Source: an uncultured Alistipes sp. (GTDB lineage Bacteria > Bacteroidota > Bacteroidia > Bacteroidales > Rikenellaceae). Taken from it: DNA of 64,000 bases. Shown here one piece after another: positions 1-8,967 of this stretch. The stretch lies in the NCBI GenBank assembly GCA_949283205.1, contig CASDSD010000027.1:29721-93720 (forward strand), in the 5' to 3' direction. The translations under genes and the position numbers were made by a program. Position 1 is the first letter of the stretch. Each line of letters begins with the position of its first letter. Under the pieces are notes generated by a model. It made no database searches and was not told the DNA's origin. It was given only the letters and a program-made list of their open reading frames with translations.

Positions 1-72
1 GGGACATGCCGCGACGGCCCGCATTTCGGCCTTTCATGAAGGTCGCATGTTTTTATTTTCATGAAAAATCAT

Positions 73-80
73 TAACTTTG
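73..80 (+). promoter_or_regulatory. Bacteroidetes -7 promoter box for the YitT gene
   Basis: TAACTTTG matches the Bacteroidetes primary-sigma -7 consensus TAnnTTTG. It lies 30 nt before the ATG at 110. I see no clear -33 TTTG at the usual spacing. Confidence 0.6.
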
Positions 81-109
81 TTGCCTTATGAGAAACAACA
101 GGAGTTAAA

Positions 110-1114
110 ATGATTGCAGGAAGCTTAATAAATGAAACCATAGGCAAATGGTCGTGGTGGAAGGAGATGCTGACGATCGTGGCCGGATGTGTGATAGTGT
201 CGGTAGGATTCGTATTTTTCATCAATCCCTACAATATCGTCCCGGGAGGCGTATATGGCCTGGGTATCGTCATGCACAACATATTCCCTGCGGTGCAGGT
301 GGGTACTTTCGGATACATGTTCGACGTGCCGCTGCTCATAACCGCCATCTTCATCTTCGGACGGCAGTTCGGCGGCCGTACCCTCTTCGCCGCCTGCATG
401 ACGCCCGGCCTGATGAATATCCTCTCGTCGCTGGCTTATCCTAACCGTGAAGCCCTGCGTGCGCTCGATCCCTCGCAGCTGCTGGGCGGCGTACTCGACC
501 TCTCGGACCACCTTATGCTCACGTGCGTGCTGGGCGGCGCGATGATAGGCCTGGGACTGGGTCTCGTGGTACGCAGCAACGCTACTACGGGCGGAACGGA
601 TATCGTGGCCATGATCCTCAACAAATATATGCATGTTAAGTTCTCGCACGGCGTGCTTTTTGCCGATGCGTGCGTCGTGCTGTCGGGGCTTGTCGTCATT
701 GGCTTCGGCATAGGTCTCGGCCCCGACGACAATGTGGGAGATCGCGGGTGGCTGCTGTCGCTTTACTCTCTCATCACGATCTTCATCGCCTCGCGCGTGG
801 TGGACTATGCCATCGACGGCTCGTCGTACGACAAGCTGCTCTTCATCATCAGCAACAACCGTTCGGAGCAGCTGCGCGACTACATCATCAACAGCATGGA
901 CCGCAGCGCCACATACCTCAAGGCATCGGGCATGTACAGCCGCGACGAAAAGGAGATGATATTCCTCGTGGTAAGCCGCCGCGAGGTGGCGCAGGTGGAG
1001 CGCAAGATCAAGGAGATCGACCCGCGCGCCTTCGTCGTGGTGACGAACGCCTACGACACCTACGGCGAGGGTTTCAAGCCATTCCCCGAGAAGGAGACGA
1101 TACTCAACAGTTAA
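110..1114 (+). CDS. YitT family membrane protein (DUF161/DUF2179)
   Basis: A 334-residue integral membrane protein. About five hydrophobic segments are visible (roughly residues 21-38, 69-84, 135-155, 182-204 and 215-238). They are followed by a soluble C-terminal domain (about 245-330) that resembles the DUF2179 domain of YitT proteins. The glycine-rich PGGVYGLG and TTGGTD stretches are typical of the family. No substrate is established for this family; transport is only suspected. The start is supported by a -7 box 30 nt upstream. miaB begins 15 bp downstream on the same strand, so the two are probably co-transcribed. Confidence 0.85.
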   Translation: MIAGSLINETIGKWSWWKEMLTIVAGCVIVSVGFVFFINPYNIVPGGVYGLGIVMHNIFPAVQVGTFGYMFDVPLLITAIFIFGRQFGGRTLFAACMTPGLMNILSSLAYPNREALRALDPSQLLGGVLDLSDHLMLTCVLGGAMIGLGLGLVVRSNATTGGTDIVAMILNKYMHVKFSHGVLFADACVVLSGLVVIGFGIGLGPDDNVGDRGWLLSLYSLITIFIASRVVDYAIDGSSYDKLLFIISNNRSEQLRDYIINSMDRSATYLKASGMYSRDEKEMIFLVVSRREVAQVERKIKEIDPRAFVVVTNAYDTYGEGFKPFPEKETILNS

Positions 1115-1129
1115 GCGTAAGAGCCTTTT

Positions 1130-2479
1130 ATGATTGACAGAAATACATTGCGGCCCGTTACGGGCGACGGCCGACGCCTCTTCGTGGAGACCTACGGCTG
1201 TCAGATGAATGTCGGCGACACGGAGATCGTGGTGTCGGTGATGCAGCGCGAAGGCTATGTCTATACCGACCGTATCGACGAGGCCGACGTGGTGCTGATA
1301 AACACCTGCTCGATACGCGACAACGCCGAGCAGCGCATCTGGGGGCGCCTGCGCGAGCTGCGCGGTCTGCGCCGCCGCCGTCCGTCGCTGCTGATAGGCA
1401 TCATAGGCTGCATGGCCGAGCGGCTGAAGGAGCGCCTTGTCGAGGGCGAGGATGCCGTCGACATCGTGGCCGGCCCCGATGCCTACCGCGACCTGCCGCG
1501 GCTGGTGCGCGAGGCCGAGGCCGGAGGCAAGGGGGTGAACGTGCTGCTCTCGAACGAGGAGACATATGCCGAGATCGCACCCGTGCGGCTCGACCGCAAC
1601 GGCGTGAGCGCCTTCGTCGCGATCATGCGCGGCTGCGACAACTTCTGCTCCTATTGCGTCGTCCCCTATACCCGCGGGCGCGAGCGCAGCCGTGACGCCG
1701 CCACCATCGTGGCCGAGGCGCGCACGCTCTTCGAGAACGGCTACCGCGAGGTGACGCTGCTCGGGCAGAACGTCAACTCATACCGCACGGGCGATGTCGA
1801 TTTCCCTGCGCTGCTGAAGTCCGTCGCGGAGATCTCGCCGCTGCTGCGCGTGCGTTTCGCCACGTCGCATCCCAAGGACATGAGCGACCGCCTGATCGAG
1901 ACGATGGCCTCGATGCCCAACATCTGCCGTGCGATACACCTGCCGGCACAGTCGGGATCGACGGCGGTGCTCGAGCGCATGAACCGCAAGTATACGCGCG
2001 AGTGGTATCTCGGGCGCGTGGAGGCCATACGGCGTCTGATGCCCGACTGCGCCATCACGACCGACCTCATCGCGGGCTTCTGCGGCGAGACGGAGGAGGA
2101 TCACCGCGCCACGCTCTCGCTCATGGAGCAGGTGGGGTACGACTTCGCCTATATGTTCAAGTACTCGGAGCGCCCGGGCACCTTCGCCCAGCGCCACCTG
2201 AAGGACGACGTCCCCGACGAGGTGAAGACGGCGCGCCTGACCGAGATAATAAACCTGCAGAACGAGCTCTCGGAACGCAGCAACCGCCGCGACATTGGCC
2301 GGGAGTTCGAGATCCTGGTCGAGGGTGTCTCGAAGCGCCGCGACGACCAGCTCTTCGGCCGTACGTCGCAGAACAAGGTCGTGGTATTCGACCGCGGCGG
2401 CCACGAGGCGGGCGACTATGTGCGCGTGCGCATCACGGGCTGCTCGTCGGCAACGCTCTACGGCGAGGAGATTCTTTGA
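1130..2479 (+). CDS. miaB: tRNA-2-methylthio-N6-dimethylallyladenosine synthase MiaB
   Basis: A radical-SAM methylthiotransferase that adds the 2-methylthio group to i6A37 of tRNAs reading UNN codons. The 449-residue length is normal. The N-terminal UPF0004 domain carries the three cysteines of the auxiliary 4Fe-4S cluster (C24, C60, C94). The radical-SAM motif CDNFCSYC supplies C169, C173 and C176. A C-terminal TRAM-like domain begins at about residue 385. Close paralogs (RimO, MtaB) exist, but the YGCQMN and CDNFCSYCVVPYTRG motifs point to MiaB. The gene follows the YitT gene by 15 bp and ends before a bidirectional terminator. Confidence 0.95.
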   Translation: MIDRNTLRPVTGDGRRLFVETYGCQMNVGDTEIVVSVMQREGYVYTDRIDEADVVLINTCSIRDNAEQRIWGRLRELRGLRRRRPSLLIGIIGCMAERLKERLVEGEDAVDIVAGPDAYRDLPRLVREAEAGGKGVNVLLSNEETYAEIAPVRLDRNGVSAFVAIMRGCDNFCSYCVVPYTRGRERSRDAATIVAEARTLFENGYREVTLLGQNVNSYRTGDVDFPALLKSVAEISPLLRVRFATSHPKDMSDRLIETMASMPNICRAIHLPAQSGSTAVLERMNRKYTREWYLGRVEAIRRLMPDCAITTDLIAGFCGETEEDHRATLSLMEQVGYDFAYMFKYSERPGTFAQRHLKDDVPDEVKTARLTEIINLQNELSERSNRRDIGREFEILVEGVSKRRDDQLFGRTSQNKVVVFDRGGHEAGDYVRVRITGCSSATLYGEEIL

Positions 2480-2550
2480 GGAGGCGCCGTTGGCCGCGCC
2501 GACACGTGACGTTGATCCCGGGGGCGGGGCGGAGTATCGTACAGACGGAA

Positions 2551-2594
2551 AAAGGAGATGTGCGCGGTGCGGCGTACATCTCCTTCTCTTTTGT
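2551..2594. terminator. Bidirectional terminator between miaB and the TlpA-like gene
   Basis: Inverted repeat AAGGAGATGT (2552-2561) and ACATCTCCTT (2576-2585) with a GC-rich inner stem. CTTTT follows on the plus side and an A-run precedes it, giving a U-run on the minus side. It sits between two convergent genes. Confidence 0.7.
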
Positions 2595-2611
2595 CCGTGT
2601 CGGGGAGGGGA

Positions 2612-3820
2612 TTATTCCGTCTCTGCGGCGGATGGCCGTTCGTCCTCCATTATACGGTCCAACCTGTCATAAAACTCGGGATACTCTCCGACTGCGATCT
2701 CCCGTATCCTGCCGTCGGCTCCTATTACGACCTTGGTCGGGAAGGCCGTGACGTTATAGAGCACGGTCGGTTTCTCCGATGAGGGCATGGAGTCCTCCTC
2801 GCGGAGGTTTGTCCAGCCGAGCCCGTATTTCTCCACCCCGGCCAGCCATGCCTCTTTGTCGTCCCTGCAGTCGATGCTGACGACGACAAGGCGGTCGGCA
2901 TATTTTGCGGCGGCCTGCTTCAACTGCGGTATGCCCGATATGCACGCGTGACACCATGTCCCCCAGAAGTCGAGCAGGACGGTTTTCCCCTTCAGCTCCG
3001 ACAGGGTTACATCGTTGCCGTCGATGTCCGAAAGCGAGAAGTCGGGCGCCGCGGCGCCCGTGGTCAGGCCGGCCTGCGCCATCTTCTTGAGCAGGGTCTC
3101 CGCGGCCTTTTTCCGTGTCAGCTCCAGCAACGGGCGGAACATCCCGTCAAGCGTCCTTTCGGGTAGCAGCGCCATATATGTCTCGACGCTGTCGGCGGGT
3201 GCTGCCAGAATGATGTACGGGGCCACCTCGCTGCCGACACTCTGCCGGAAACTGCCGGAGATGAATCCGATGCTGCTGCTGCGTATCCCGTCAAGGACCG
3301 ACCGCAGAGAGTCCAGCGCCGCGTCGTCGCCCTCCGCATAGGCCCTGTTCATTTGCATGGCGGTCTCTTCGGTCCTGTCGGCATAGACGACCAGCTGTTG
3401 ATCAAATTCCCGTATCTTACTGTTGAGGTCGCTTCCACTTATTACGAACTCCGTATCCCGATCCTCTGCCGTCTCGGCGGTTACGGAGATCCTGTCGCCG
3501 GGGGCGGCATAGAGGCGCAGCATCATATTCCCGCGCCACAGCCTGCCTCCGGGTATCGTCTGCGAGGTGGCGAAGGGTTTGACGGTGACGATGCACGGCT
3601 CGCGCAGCGGCAGGGGGTAGTCGAGACGCCCGTCGGGCCCGAGCAGCAGGGTGTCAGACATTAGCGCCGCAGGGTCGCCGGCACGGCTGAACGGCATGCA
3701 CTCTATCTGCAGGGTGTCGTTGCCGAGACTGCCGAAGACGAGCCGTATCTCGGGCTTGGGGGAGCATGCCGCTGCCGTGAGCATGAGCAGGATTGCGGGC
3801 AGGAGTTTTCGGTTGTTCAT
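2612..3820 (-). CDS. TlpA-like thioredoxin-fold lipoprotein with WCHAC active site
   Basis: A 402-residue envelope protein. The N-terminus is a lipoprotein signal with the lipobox cysteine at about C19 (TAAAC). Residues 20-245 look like the variable, DUF4369-type N-terminal region of Bacteroidetes TlpA proteins. Residues 255-390 form an AhpC/TSA/TlpA thioredoxin domain with active site WCHAC (C290/C293) and a FPT cis-proline motif. WCHAC differs from the usual WCGPC and may shift the redox potential. The likely role is periplasmic thiol-disulfide exchange; the partner is unknown. A -7 box lies 47 nt upstream. It converges with miaB. Confidence 0.85.
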   Translation of the reverse strand: MNNRKLLPAILLMLTAAACSPKPEIRLVFGSLGNDTLQIECMPFSRAGDPAALMSDTLLLGPDGRLDYPLPLREPCIVTVKPFATSQTIPGGRLWRGNMMLRLYAAPGDRISVTAETAEDRDTEFVISGSDLNSKIREFDQQLVVYADRTEETAMQMNRAYAEGDDAALDSLRSVLDGIRSSSIGFISGSFRQSVGSEVAPYIILAAPADSVETYMALLPERTLDGMFRPLLELTRKKAAETLLKKMAQAGLTTGAAAPDFSLSDIDGNDVTLSELKGKTVLLDFWGTWCHACISGIPQLKQAAAKYADRLVVVSIDCRDDKEAWLAGVEKYGLGWTNLREEDSMPSSEKPTVLYNVTAFPTKVVIGADGRIREIAVGEYPEFYDRLDRIMEDERPSAAETE

Positions 3821-3866
3821 GAATGACGATGTTGGTATATGCGTGTTGCATGTCGGGTTTCAAACG

Positions 3867-3874
3867 CAAATGTA
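3867..3874 (-). promoter_or_regulatory. -7 box for the WCHAC TlpA-like gene
   Basis: CAAATGTA on the plus strand reads TACATTTG on the minus strand and matches TAnnTTTG. It lies 47 nt upstream of the start at 3820. Confidence 0.5.
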
Positions 3875-3902
3875 AGCAAATTATGCTTATACCGGCGCCT
3901 GT

Positions 3903-3945
3903 TAAAAAAAATCTCTCCGCTTCCCGGCAGGGAGGCGGAGAGATT
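3903..3945 (-). terminator. Rho-independent terminator of ppdK
   Basis: An 11-bp perfect stem, AATCTCTCCGC (3910-3920) with GCGGAGAGATT (3935-3945). On the minus strand it is followed by a run of eight U (A-run at 3904-3910 on plus). It lies 27 bp past the ppdK stop. Confidence 0.85.
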
Positions 3946-3971
3946 GTCATATTATGCCTTGTGTGGCGGCA

Positions 3972-6701
3972 CTATCGCTGGTTGAGGGCTGCGTGAGCGG
4001 CTGCCAGGCGTGCGATGGGCACGCGGAAGGGCGAGCAGCTCACATAGTTCAGACCGGCATAGTGGCAGAACTCTACCGACGAGGGCTCGCCGCCGTGCTC
4101 GCCGCAGATGCCGCACTTGAGGTCGGGGCGCGTGCCGCGGCCCTTGAAGACGGCCTCGCGGATGAGCTGTCCCACACCGTTGCGGTCGAGGATCTGGAAC
4201 GGGTCGTTCTTCAGAATGTTCTTCTCGAGATATGTGGGCAGAAACTTGGCGATATCGTCGCGCGAGAAGCCCAGCGTCATCTGCGTCAGGTCGTTGGTGC
4301 CGAATGAGAAGAACTCGGCGACCTCGGCGATCTGGTTGGCGGTGACGGCCGCGCGCGGAACCTCGATCATGGTACCCACGAGGTAGTCGATCTTGTCGTT
4401 GCGCTCGGCGAAGACGGCGTTGGCCGTGCGGTCGATGACGTTCTTCTGATAGCGCAGCTCCTTGTGGTTGCCCACCAGCGGTACCATGATCTCGACCTTC
4501 ACGTCCAGACCCGTGGCGTGTACGTTCATGGCGGCCTCGATGATGGCGCGCGTCTGCATCTCCGTGATCTCGGGATAGGTGTTGCCCAGACGGCAGCCGC
4601 GGTGTCCCAGCATGGGGTTCACCTCGCTCAGGTACTCCACCTTGGCGGCGATCTTCTCGAAGGGAACGTTCAGTTCCTCGGCCAGTTCGCGCTGCTCCTT
4701 CTCGGTGTGGGGAACGAACTCGTGCAGGGGCGGGTCGAGCAGGCGGATGATCACGGGATAGCCCTTCATCGCCTTGAACAGACCCTCGAAGTCGCCGCGC
4801 TGCATGGGCAGCAGCTTGGCCAGAGCCACACGGCGCCCGGCCTCGTCGTCGGCGAGGATCATCTCGCGCACGGCCTTGATGCGGTCGCCCTCGAAGAACA
4901 TGTGCTCCGTACGGCAGAGACCGATACCCTCGGCACCGAAGGCGAAGGCCTGCGCGGCGTCACGCGGCGTGTCGGCGTTGGCGCGCACCTTCATCGTGGC
5001 GTACTTGCCTGCCAGATCCATCAGCTTGGCGAAGTCGCCGCTCAGGTCGGCATCCTTCGTGGCCACCTGTCCGAGGTATACCTCGCCCGTCGATCCGTTG
5101 AGCGAGATCCAGTCTCCTTCCTTGATATTGTACCCGTTTACCGAGATGGTGCGGGCCTTGTAGTCTATCTCCAGCTCGCCGGCGCCCGAGACGCAGCACT
5201 TACCCATGCCGCGTGCCACGACGGCGGCGTGCGAGGTCATGCCTCCGCGCGCGGTGAGGATGCCGGCGGCGTCGAGCATGCCCTTCAGGTCCTCGGGCGA
5301 GGTCTCGATACGCACCAGCACGGCCTTCTGGCCCGTCTTGGCGAACATCTTCTCGGCATCCTCGGCGAAGAATACCACGGGCCCCGTGGCGGCGCCCGGC
5401 GAGGCCGGCAGACCCTTCACGATGACCTTGGCGTTCTTGATCGCCGTCTTGTCGAAGACGGGGTGCAGCAGCTCGTCGAGCTTCGCCGGCTCGCAGCGCA
5501 GGACGGCCGTCTTCTCGTCGATGAGGCCCTCGCGCAGCATGTCCATGGCGATCTTCACCATGGCGGCGCCGGTGCGCTTGCCGTTGCGGCACTGCAGCAT
5601 CCACAGCTTGCCGTCCTGTATGGTGAACTCGATGTCCTGCATGTCCTTGAAGTACTGCTCCAGATGGTGCTGTATCTCGTTGAGCTCGGCGAATACCGAC
5701 GGCATCACCTCCTCCAGCGAGGGGTATTTCGAGGCGCGCACCTCCTCCGAGATGTTCTGTGCCTTGGCCCAGCGGCGCGAGCCCTCGATGGTGATCTGCT
5801 GCGGCGTGCGGATACCTGCTACGACATCCTCGCCTTGTGCGTTTACGAGGTACTCGCCGTTGAAGATGTTCTCGCCCGTTGCGGCGTCACGCGAGAAGGC
5901 TACGCCCGTGGCCGAGTTGTCGCCCATGTTGCCGAAGACCATCGCCTGTACCGATACGGCGGTGCCCCACTCGGCGGGGATGTTGTTGAGCTTGCGGTAG
6001 AGGATGGCGCGCTCGTTCATCCACGAACCGAAGACGGCGCAGACGGCACCCCAGAGCTGATCCCACGGATTGACGGGGAACTCCGATCCCGTGCGTTCCT
6101 TGACGGCCTTGCGGAAGGCTGCTACCAGCTCCTTCAGGTCCTCGGTCGTCAGGTCGGTGTCCATCTTCACGCCGCGGCGCTTCTTCTGCTCCTCGATGAG
6201 CACCTCGAACGGGTCGTGATCCTCCTTCGAGGCGGGCTTCATGCCCAGCACCACGTCGCCGTACATCTGTACGAAGCGGCGGTACGAGTCCCATGCGAAA
6301 CGGGGATTGCCCGTGCGCTTGGCCACGGCCTCGACGGCCTCGTCGTTCATGCCCAGGTTGAGGATCGTATCCATCATGCCCGGCATCGAGGCGCGCGCGC
6401 CCGAACGTACCGATACCAGCAGCGGCATCTCCTTGTCGCCGAACTTCATGCCCGTCAGACGCTCGATGTTCTTCATCGCCTTCTCCACTTCGGGCCGGAG
6501 CATGTTGATTATGGCCTCCTTGCCGTGCTTGTAGTATTCGGCGCACACCTCGGTGGTTATGGTGAAGCCCGGAGGCACGGGTATGCCGATCAGGTTCATT
6601 TCGGCAAGATTGGCGCCCTTGCCGCCGAGAAGCTCTCTCATTTTTCCGTTACCCTCGGCTTCCTTGTTGCCGAAGGTGTAGACTCGTTTTACGTCTGCCA
6701 T
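3972..6701 (-). CDS. ppdK: Pyruvate, phosphate dikinase
   Basis: Interconverts pyruvate + ATP + Pi with PEP + AMP + PPi and is common in anaerobes that use PPi-linked glycolysis. The 909-residue length is typical. Visible parts are the N-terminal ATP-grasp region (GGKGANLAEM near residue 27), the central phosphohistidine domain GGMTSHAAVVARG (His at about 491) and the C-terminal PEP/pyruvate TIM barrel ending in GICGEHGGEP (catalytic Cys at about 866). It stands alone between its own -7 box (6771-6778) and a strong terminator. The GMTSHA and CGEHGG motifs with this length separate it from PEP synthase and EI of the PTS. Confidence 0.97.
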   Translation of the reverse strand: MADVKRVYTFGNKEAEGNGKMRELLGGKGANLAEMNLIGIPVPPGFTITTEVCAEYYKHGKEAIINMLRPEVEKAMKNIERLTGMKFGDKEMPLLVSVRSGARASMPGMMDTILNLGMNDEAVEAVAKRTGNPRFAWDSYRRFVQMYGDVVLGMKPASKEDHDPFEVLIEEQKKRRGVKMDTDLTTEDLKELVAAFRKAVKERTGSEFPVNPWDQLWGAVCAVFGSWMNERAILYRKLNNIPAEWGTAVSVQAMVFGNMGDNSATGVAFSRDAATGENIFNGEYLVNAQGEDVVAGIRTPQQITIEGSRRWAKAQNISEEVRASKYPSLEEVMPSVFAELNEIQHHLEQYFKDMQDIEFTIQDGKLWMLQCRNGKRTGAAMVKIAMDMLREGLIDEKTAVLRCEPAKLDELLHPVFDKTAIKNAKVIVKGLPASPGAATGPVVFFAEDAEKMFAKTGQKAVLVRIETSPEDLKGMLDAAGILTARGGMTSHAAVVARGMGKCCVSGAGELEIDYKARTISVNGYNIKEGDWISLNGSTGEVYLGQVATKDADLSGDFAKLMDLAGKYATMKVRANADTPRDAAQAFAFGAEGIGLCRTEHMFFEGDRIKAVREMILADDEAGRRVALAKLLPMQRGDFEGLFKAMKGYPVIIRLLDPPLHEFVPHTEKEQRELAEELNVPFEKIAAKVEYLSEVNPMLGHRGCRLGNTYPEITEMQTRAIIEAAMNVHATGLDVKVEIMVPLVGNHKELRYQKNVIDRTANAVFAERNDKIDYLVGTMIEVPRAAVTANQIAEVAEFFSFGTNDLTQMTLGFSRDDIAKFLPTYLEKNILKNDPFQILDRNGVGQLIREAVFKGRGTRPDLKCGICGEHGGEPSSVEFCHYAGLNYVSCSPFRVPIARLAAAHAALNQR

Positions 6702-6770
6702 AGTTTGTTTTTTTATTATTGTGATGATTGTTTATGTTCGAATTTGCTCTTCCTTGGCTTAAATGTTATA

Positions 6771-6778
6771 CAAAATTA
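6771..6778 (-). promoter_or_regulatory. -7 box for ppdK
   Basis: CAAAATTA on plus reads TAATTTTG on minus, matching TAnnTTTG. It is 70 nt upstream of the ppdK start in an AT-rich spacer. Confidence 0.55.
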
Positions 6779-6789
6779 TAACTTTTTCA

Positions 6790-7635
6790 TTAATATGCAA
6801 ATGTTTCGTCGAAATATATGAATAGAGGAAGATAGCGTCCGCACCCTCCGACGTATCTCGTACGGTCGTATGTCGGGGCGGGATGGCCCGCGCGTGTCAA
6901 CATGCGGCGCGTTGCAAAGACGTCGCAAACGGTTATGCCCGACAGGTTTGTGGCTATGCGGTCGCGCATGCGCCAGCGCCCGCCCTCGCAGCTGTTGCCC
7001 CGTCCCGCCTTCTCGGCACGCAGGGTGGCGTCGCGAAGACCGTATTCGGGAAAATTTAATTTATTGGGCATGCCCATCATTATAATATTATTATCTTCCG
7101 TGCCGTACTCCTCCTCGAGCCGTGCCGCAAGCACCCCGAGCGACGAGCAGCGGTGCATGATGACGAGCGTGAGAGGTGTGCCGCCCGTCGTGCCGTGTAT
7201 GGCCAGGGCGTTGTTCCAGCGTATGACGCGGTCGGGAACGAAGCGGTCGACAAAGTAGAGCAGTGCAAAATCCAATCCATTCTCCGCGTCGCACGTGCGG
7301 TGCAGGTAGGCGTAGTCGCTGCGGCAGGCGGCCGAGATGTCGCGCACGACCTGCTCGTTCTCCACACCGTAGAGCGCCACCACATCCGTCGCGAGAGAAT
7401 CGATCACGCGCGCCGTCGCCTCCACCTTGCGGCGGTAGCGGCTGCCGTCCCAGCGCAGGCGTCCCTGCGGGGTGTAGTCGCTGTCGTCGTAGAAACGGGA
7501 GGGAATGGTGTCGTAGAGGCAGTCCACATCGTAGAAGGCGGCGCTGAAGCCGCGGCGTTCCTGCGCCGTGCCTTGTGCCGTTACGGCGATCAGGGCAGTT
7601 GCAAGCAACGCTATGGTCGTAATGGCGCCTCTCAT
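6790..7635 (-). CDS. Secreted endonuclease/exonuclease/phosphatase-fold protein lacking the catalytic residues
   Basis: A 281-residue protein with a signal peptide (about residues 1-24). Its layout follows the secreted EEP family of Bacteroidetes: a FYDVDCLYDT start (family FYNVENLFDT), DDSDYTPQGRLRW, a VALYGVEN strand and later the equivalents of the NHW, GDFN and SDH motifs. The active-site residues appear replaced: G90 where the Mg-binding Glu normally sits, M160-H161 for the Asn-His pair, GMPN (188-191) for GDFN, and GRYLP (266-270) for SDHxP. I infer a pseudoenzyme, perhaps a binding protein. It begins 7 bp after the mnmA stop and is probably co-transcribed with it. Confidence 0.7.
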   Translation of the reverse strand: MRGAITTIALLATALIAVTAQGTAQERRGFSAAFYDVDCLYDTIPSRFYDDSDYTPQGRLRWDGSRYRRKVEATARVIDSLATDVVALYGVENEQVVRDISAACRSDYAYLHRTCDAENGLDFALLYFVDRFVPDRVIRWNNALAIHGTTGGTPLTLVIMHRCSSLGVLAARLEEEYGTEDNNIIMMGMPNKLNFPEYGLRDATLRAEKAGRGNSCEGGRWRMRDRIATNLSGITVCDVFATRRMLTRAGHPAPTYDRTRYVGGCGRYLPLFIYFDETFAY

Positions 7636-7642
7636 CGCGTGC

Positions 7643-8815
7643 CTATTTTTCTATTACGCCCGAGCCGGCGAGGCGCTCTCCGTCGTACCATGCGGCGAAC
7701 TGTCCCGCCGCGATGCCGCGCTGCGGCTCCGCAAAGAGTATGTAGTCCCCGTCGGGGCGGCAGATGAGCTGGGCCTGCTGCAGCGGCTGGCGGTAGCGTA
7801 TGCGCACCAGGTAGGGACGGCATTCGCCCTGCTGCATCCTCTCCGCAGGGTCGATCCAGTGCAGCGTGCCGGGTTCGAGCCGCAGCGCGCGGCGATAGAG
7901 CCCCGGGTGCGACTCCCCCTCGCCAACGTAGATTACATTCTGTGCCACGTCGGTGGCGATGATGAAGAGCGACTCCTTGCGGCCGCCTATTCCGAGGCCC
8001 TTGCGCTGGCCGATGGTGTAGAAGTGCGCCCCGTGATGGGTCCCGATCTTCTTGCCGTCGCGCACCGTGTAGCTGTAGGGTTCGGCCAGGGCGGCCACGT
8101 CGCTGCCGCGGTCGAGAGCGTATCCGCGCCATGAGGGCAGGATTTCGTGTACGTTGCCGTCGCGCGCGGCGAGCTTCTGCTGCAGGAATACCGGCAGGTC
8201 CACCTTGCCCACGAAACATATCCCCTGCGAGTCCTTTCGCTTTGCCGTGGCGAGGTGCTGCTCGGCGGCGATGCGCCGCACCTCGCTCTTGAACAGCCCC
8301 CCGACGGGAAAGAGTGCGTAGCGCAGCTGCTGCTGCGAGAGCTGGCAGAGAAAATAGCTCTGGTCCTTGCCGGGGTCGGTGCCCGCCAGCAGCGAATAGA
8401 CGGTCTCCCCGTCGCGCACATGTTCCGTCTTGCGGCAGTAGTGTCCCGTGGCGACGAAGTCGGCCCCCAGCTTGAGCGCCTCCTTGAGGAAGACGTCGAA
8501 CTTGATCTCGCGGTTGCACAGCACGTCGGGGTTGGGCGTACGGCCGCGCTCGTACTCGGCGAACATGTAGTCCACCACGCGGCGGCGGTACTCTTCCGAC
8601 AGGTCGACCGTGTGGAGCGGTATGTCGAGGCGCTTGGCCACCATCTCGGCGAAGAGCCGGTCGTCGTACCATGTGCATTCGCCTTCGAGCGTGCCCACAG
8701 TGTCATGCCAGTTGATCATGAAGAGTCCCACGACGTCGTGTCCCTGCCGCTTGAGCAGGTACGCCGCCACGGAGGAGTCCACGCCTCCCGACAATCCGAC
8801 TACGATTCGTGCCAT
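7643..8815 (-). CDS. mnmA: tRNA-specific 2-thiouridylase MnmA
   Basis: Thiolates U34 of tRNA Lys, Glu and Gln at position 2 using ATP and a sulfur relay. The 390-residue product begins ARIVVGLSGGVDSS, with the PP-loop SGGVDS near residues 8-13. The two catalytic cysteines lie in NPDVLCNREIKF (C100) and QGICFVGK (C200). A start at 8869 would add an unconserved 18-residue extension and overlap the -7 box at 8852-8859, so 8815 is preferred. The EEP-fold gene follows after 7 bp. The gene is divergent from the PRTase-like gene. Confidence 0.95.
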   Translation of the reverse strand: MARIVVGLSGGVDSSVAAYLLKRQGHDVVGLFMINWHDTVGTLEGECTWYDDRLFAEMVAKRLDIPLHTVDLSEEYRRRVVDYMFAEYERGRTPNPDVLCNREIKFDVFLKEALKLGADFVATGHYCRKTEHVRDGETVYSLLAGTDPGKDQSYFLCQLSQQQLRYALFPVGGLFKSEVRRIAAEQHLATAKRKDSQGICFVGKVDLPVFLQQKLAARDGNVHEILPSWRGYALDRGSDVAALAEPYSYTVRDGKKIGTHHGAHFYTIGQRKGLGIGGRKESLFIIATDVAQNVIYVGEGESHPGLYRRALRLEPGTLHWIDPAERMQQGECRPYLVRIRYRQPLQQAQLICRPDGDYILFAEPQRGIAAGQFAAWYDGERLAGSGVIEK

Positions 8816-8851
8816 ATATATTTTTCTGCGTTGCTTTGGGGTAATGGGTTG

Positions 8852-8859
8852 CAAAGGTA
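8852..8859 (-). promoter_or_regulatory. -7 box for mnmA
   Basis: CAAAGGTA on plus reads TACCTTTG on minus. It lies 37 nt upstream of the ATG at 8815 and supports that start over the longer frame. Confidence 0.65.
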
Positions 8860-8908
8860 CTAAAAACATTCCATATTCGGTCTTTTTGCCGCAAAAACTC
8901 TCTTATAC

Positions 8909-8939
8909 CTTGCGGTTAAGGTTTTTATGACTACATTTG
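8909..8939 (+). promoter_or_regulatory. Promoter of the PRTase-like gene
   Basis: CTTG (8909-8912), a 19-nt spacer and TACATTTG (8932-8939) fit the Bacteroidetes -33/-7 pattern. The ATG at 8968 is 28 nt beyond the -7 box. Confidence 0.7.
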
Positions 8940-8967
8940 TAGGATTTTAACACACACTTCCCGCCTT

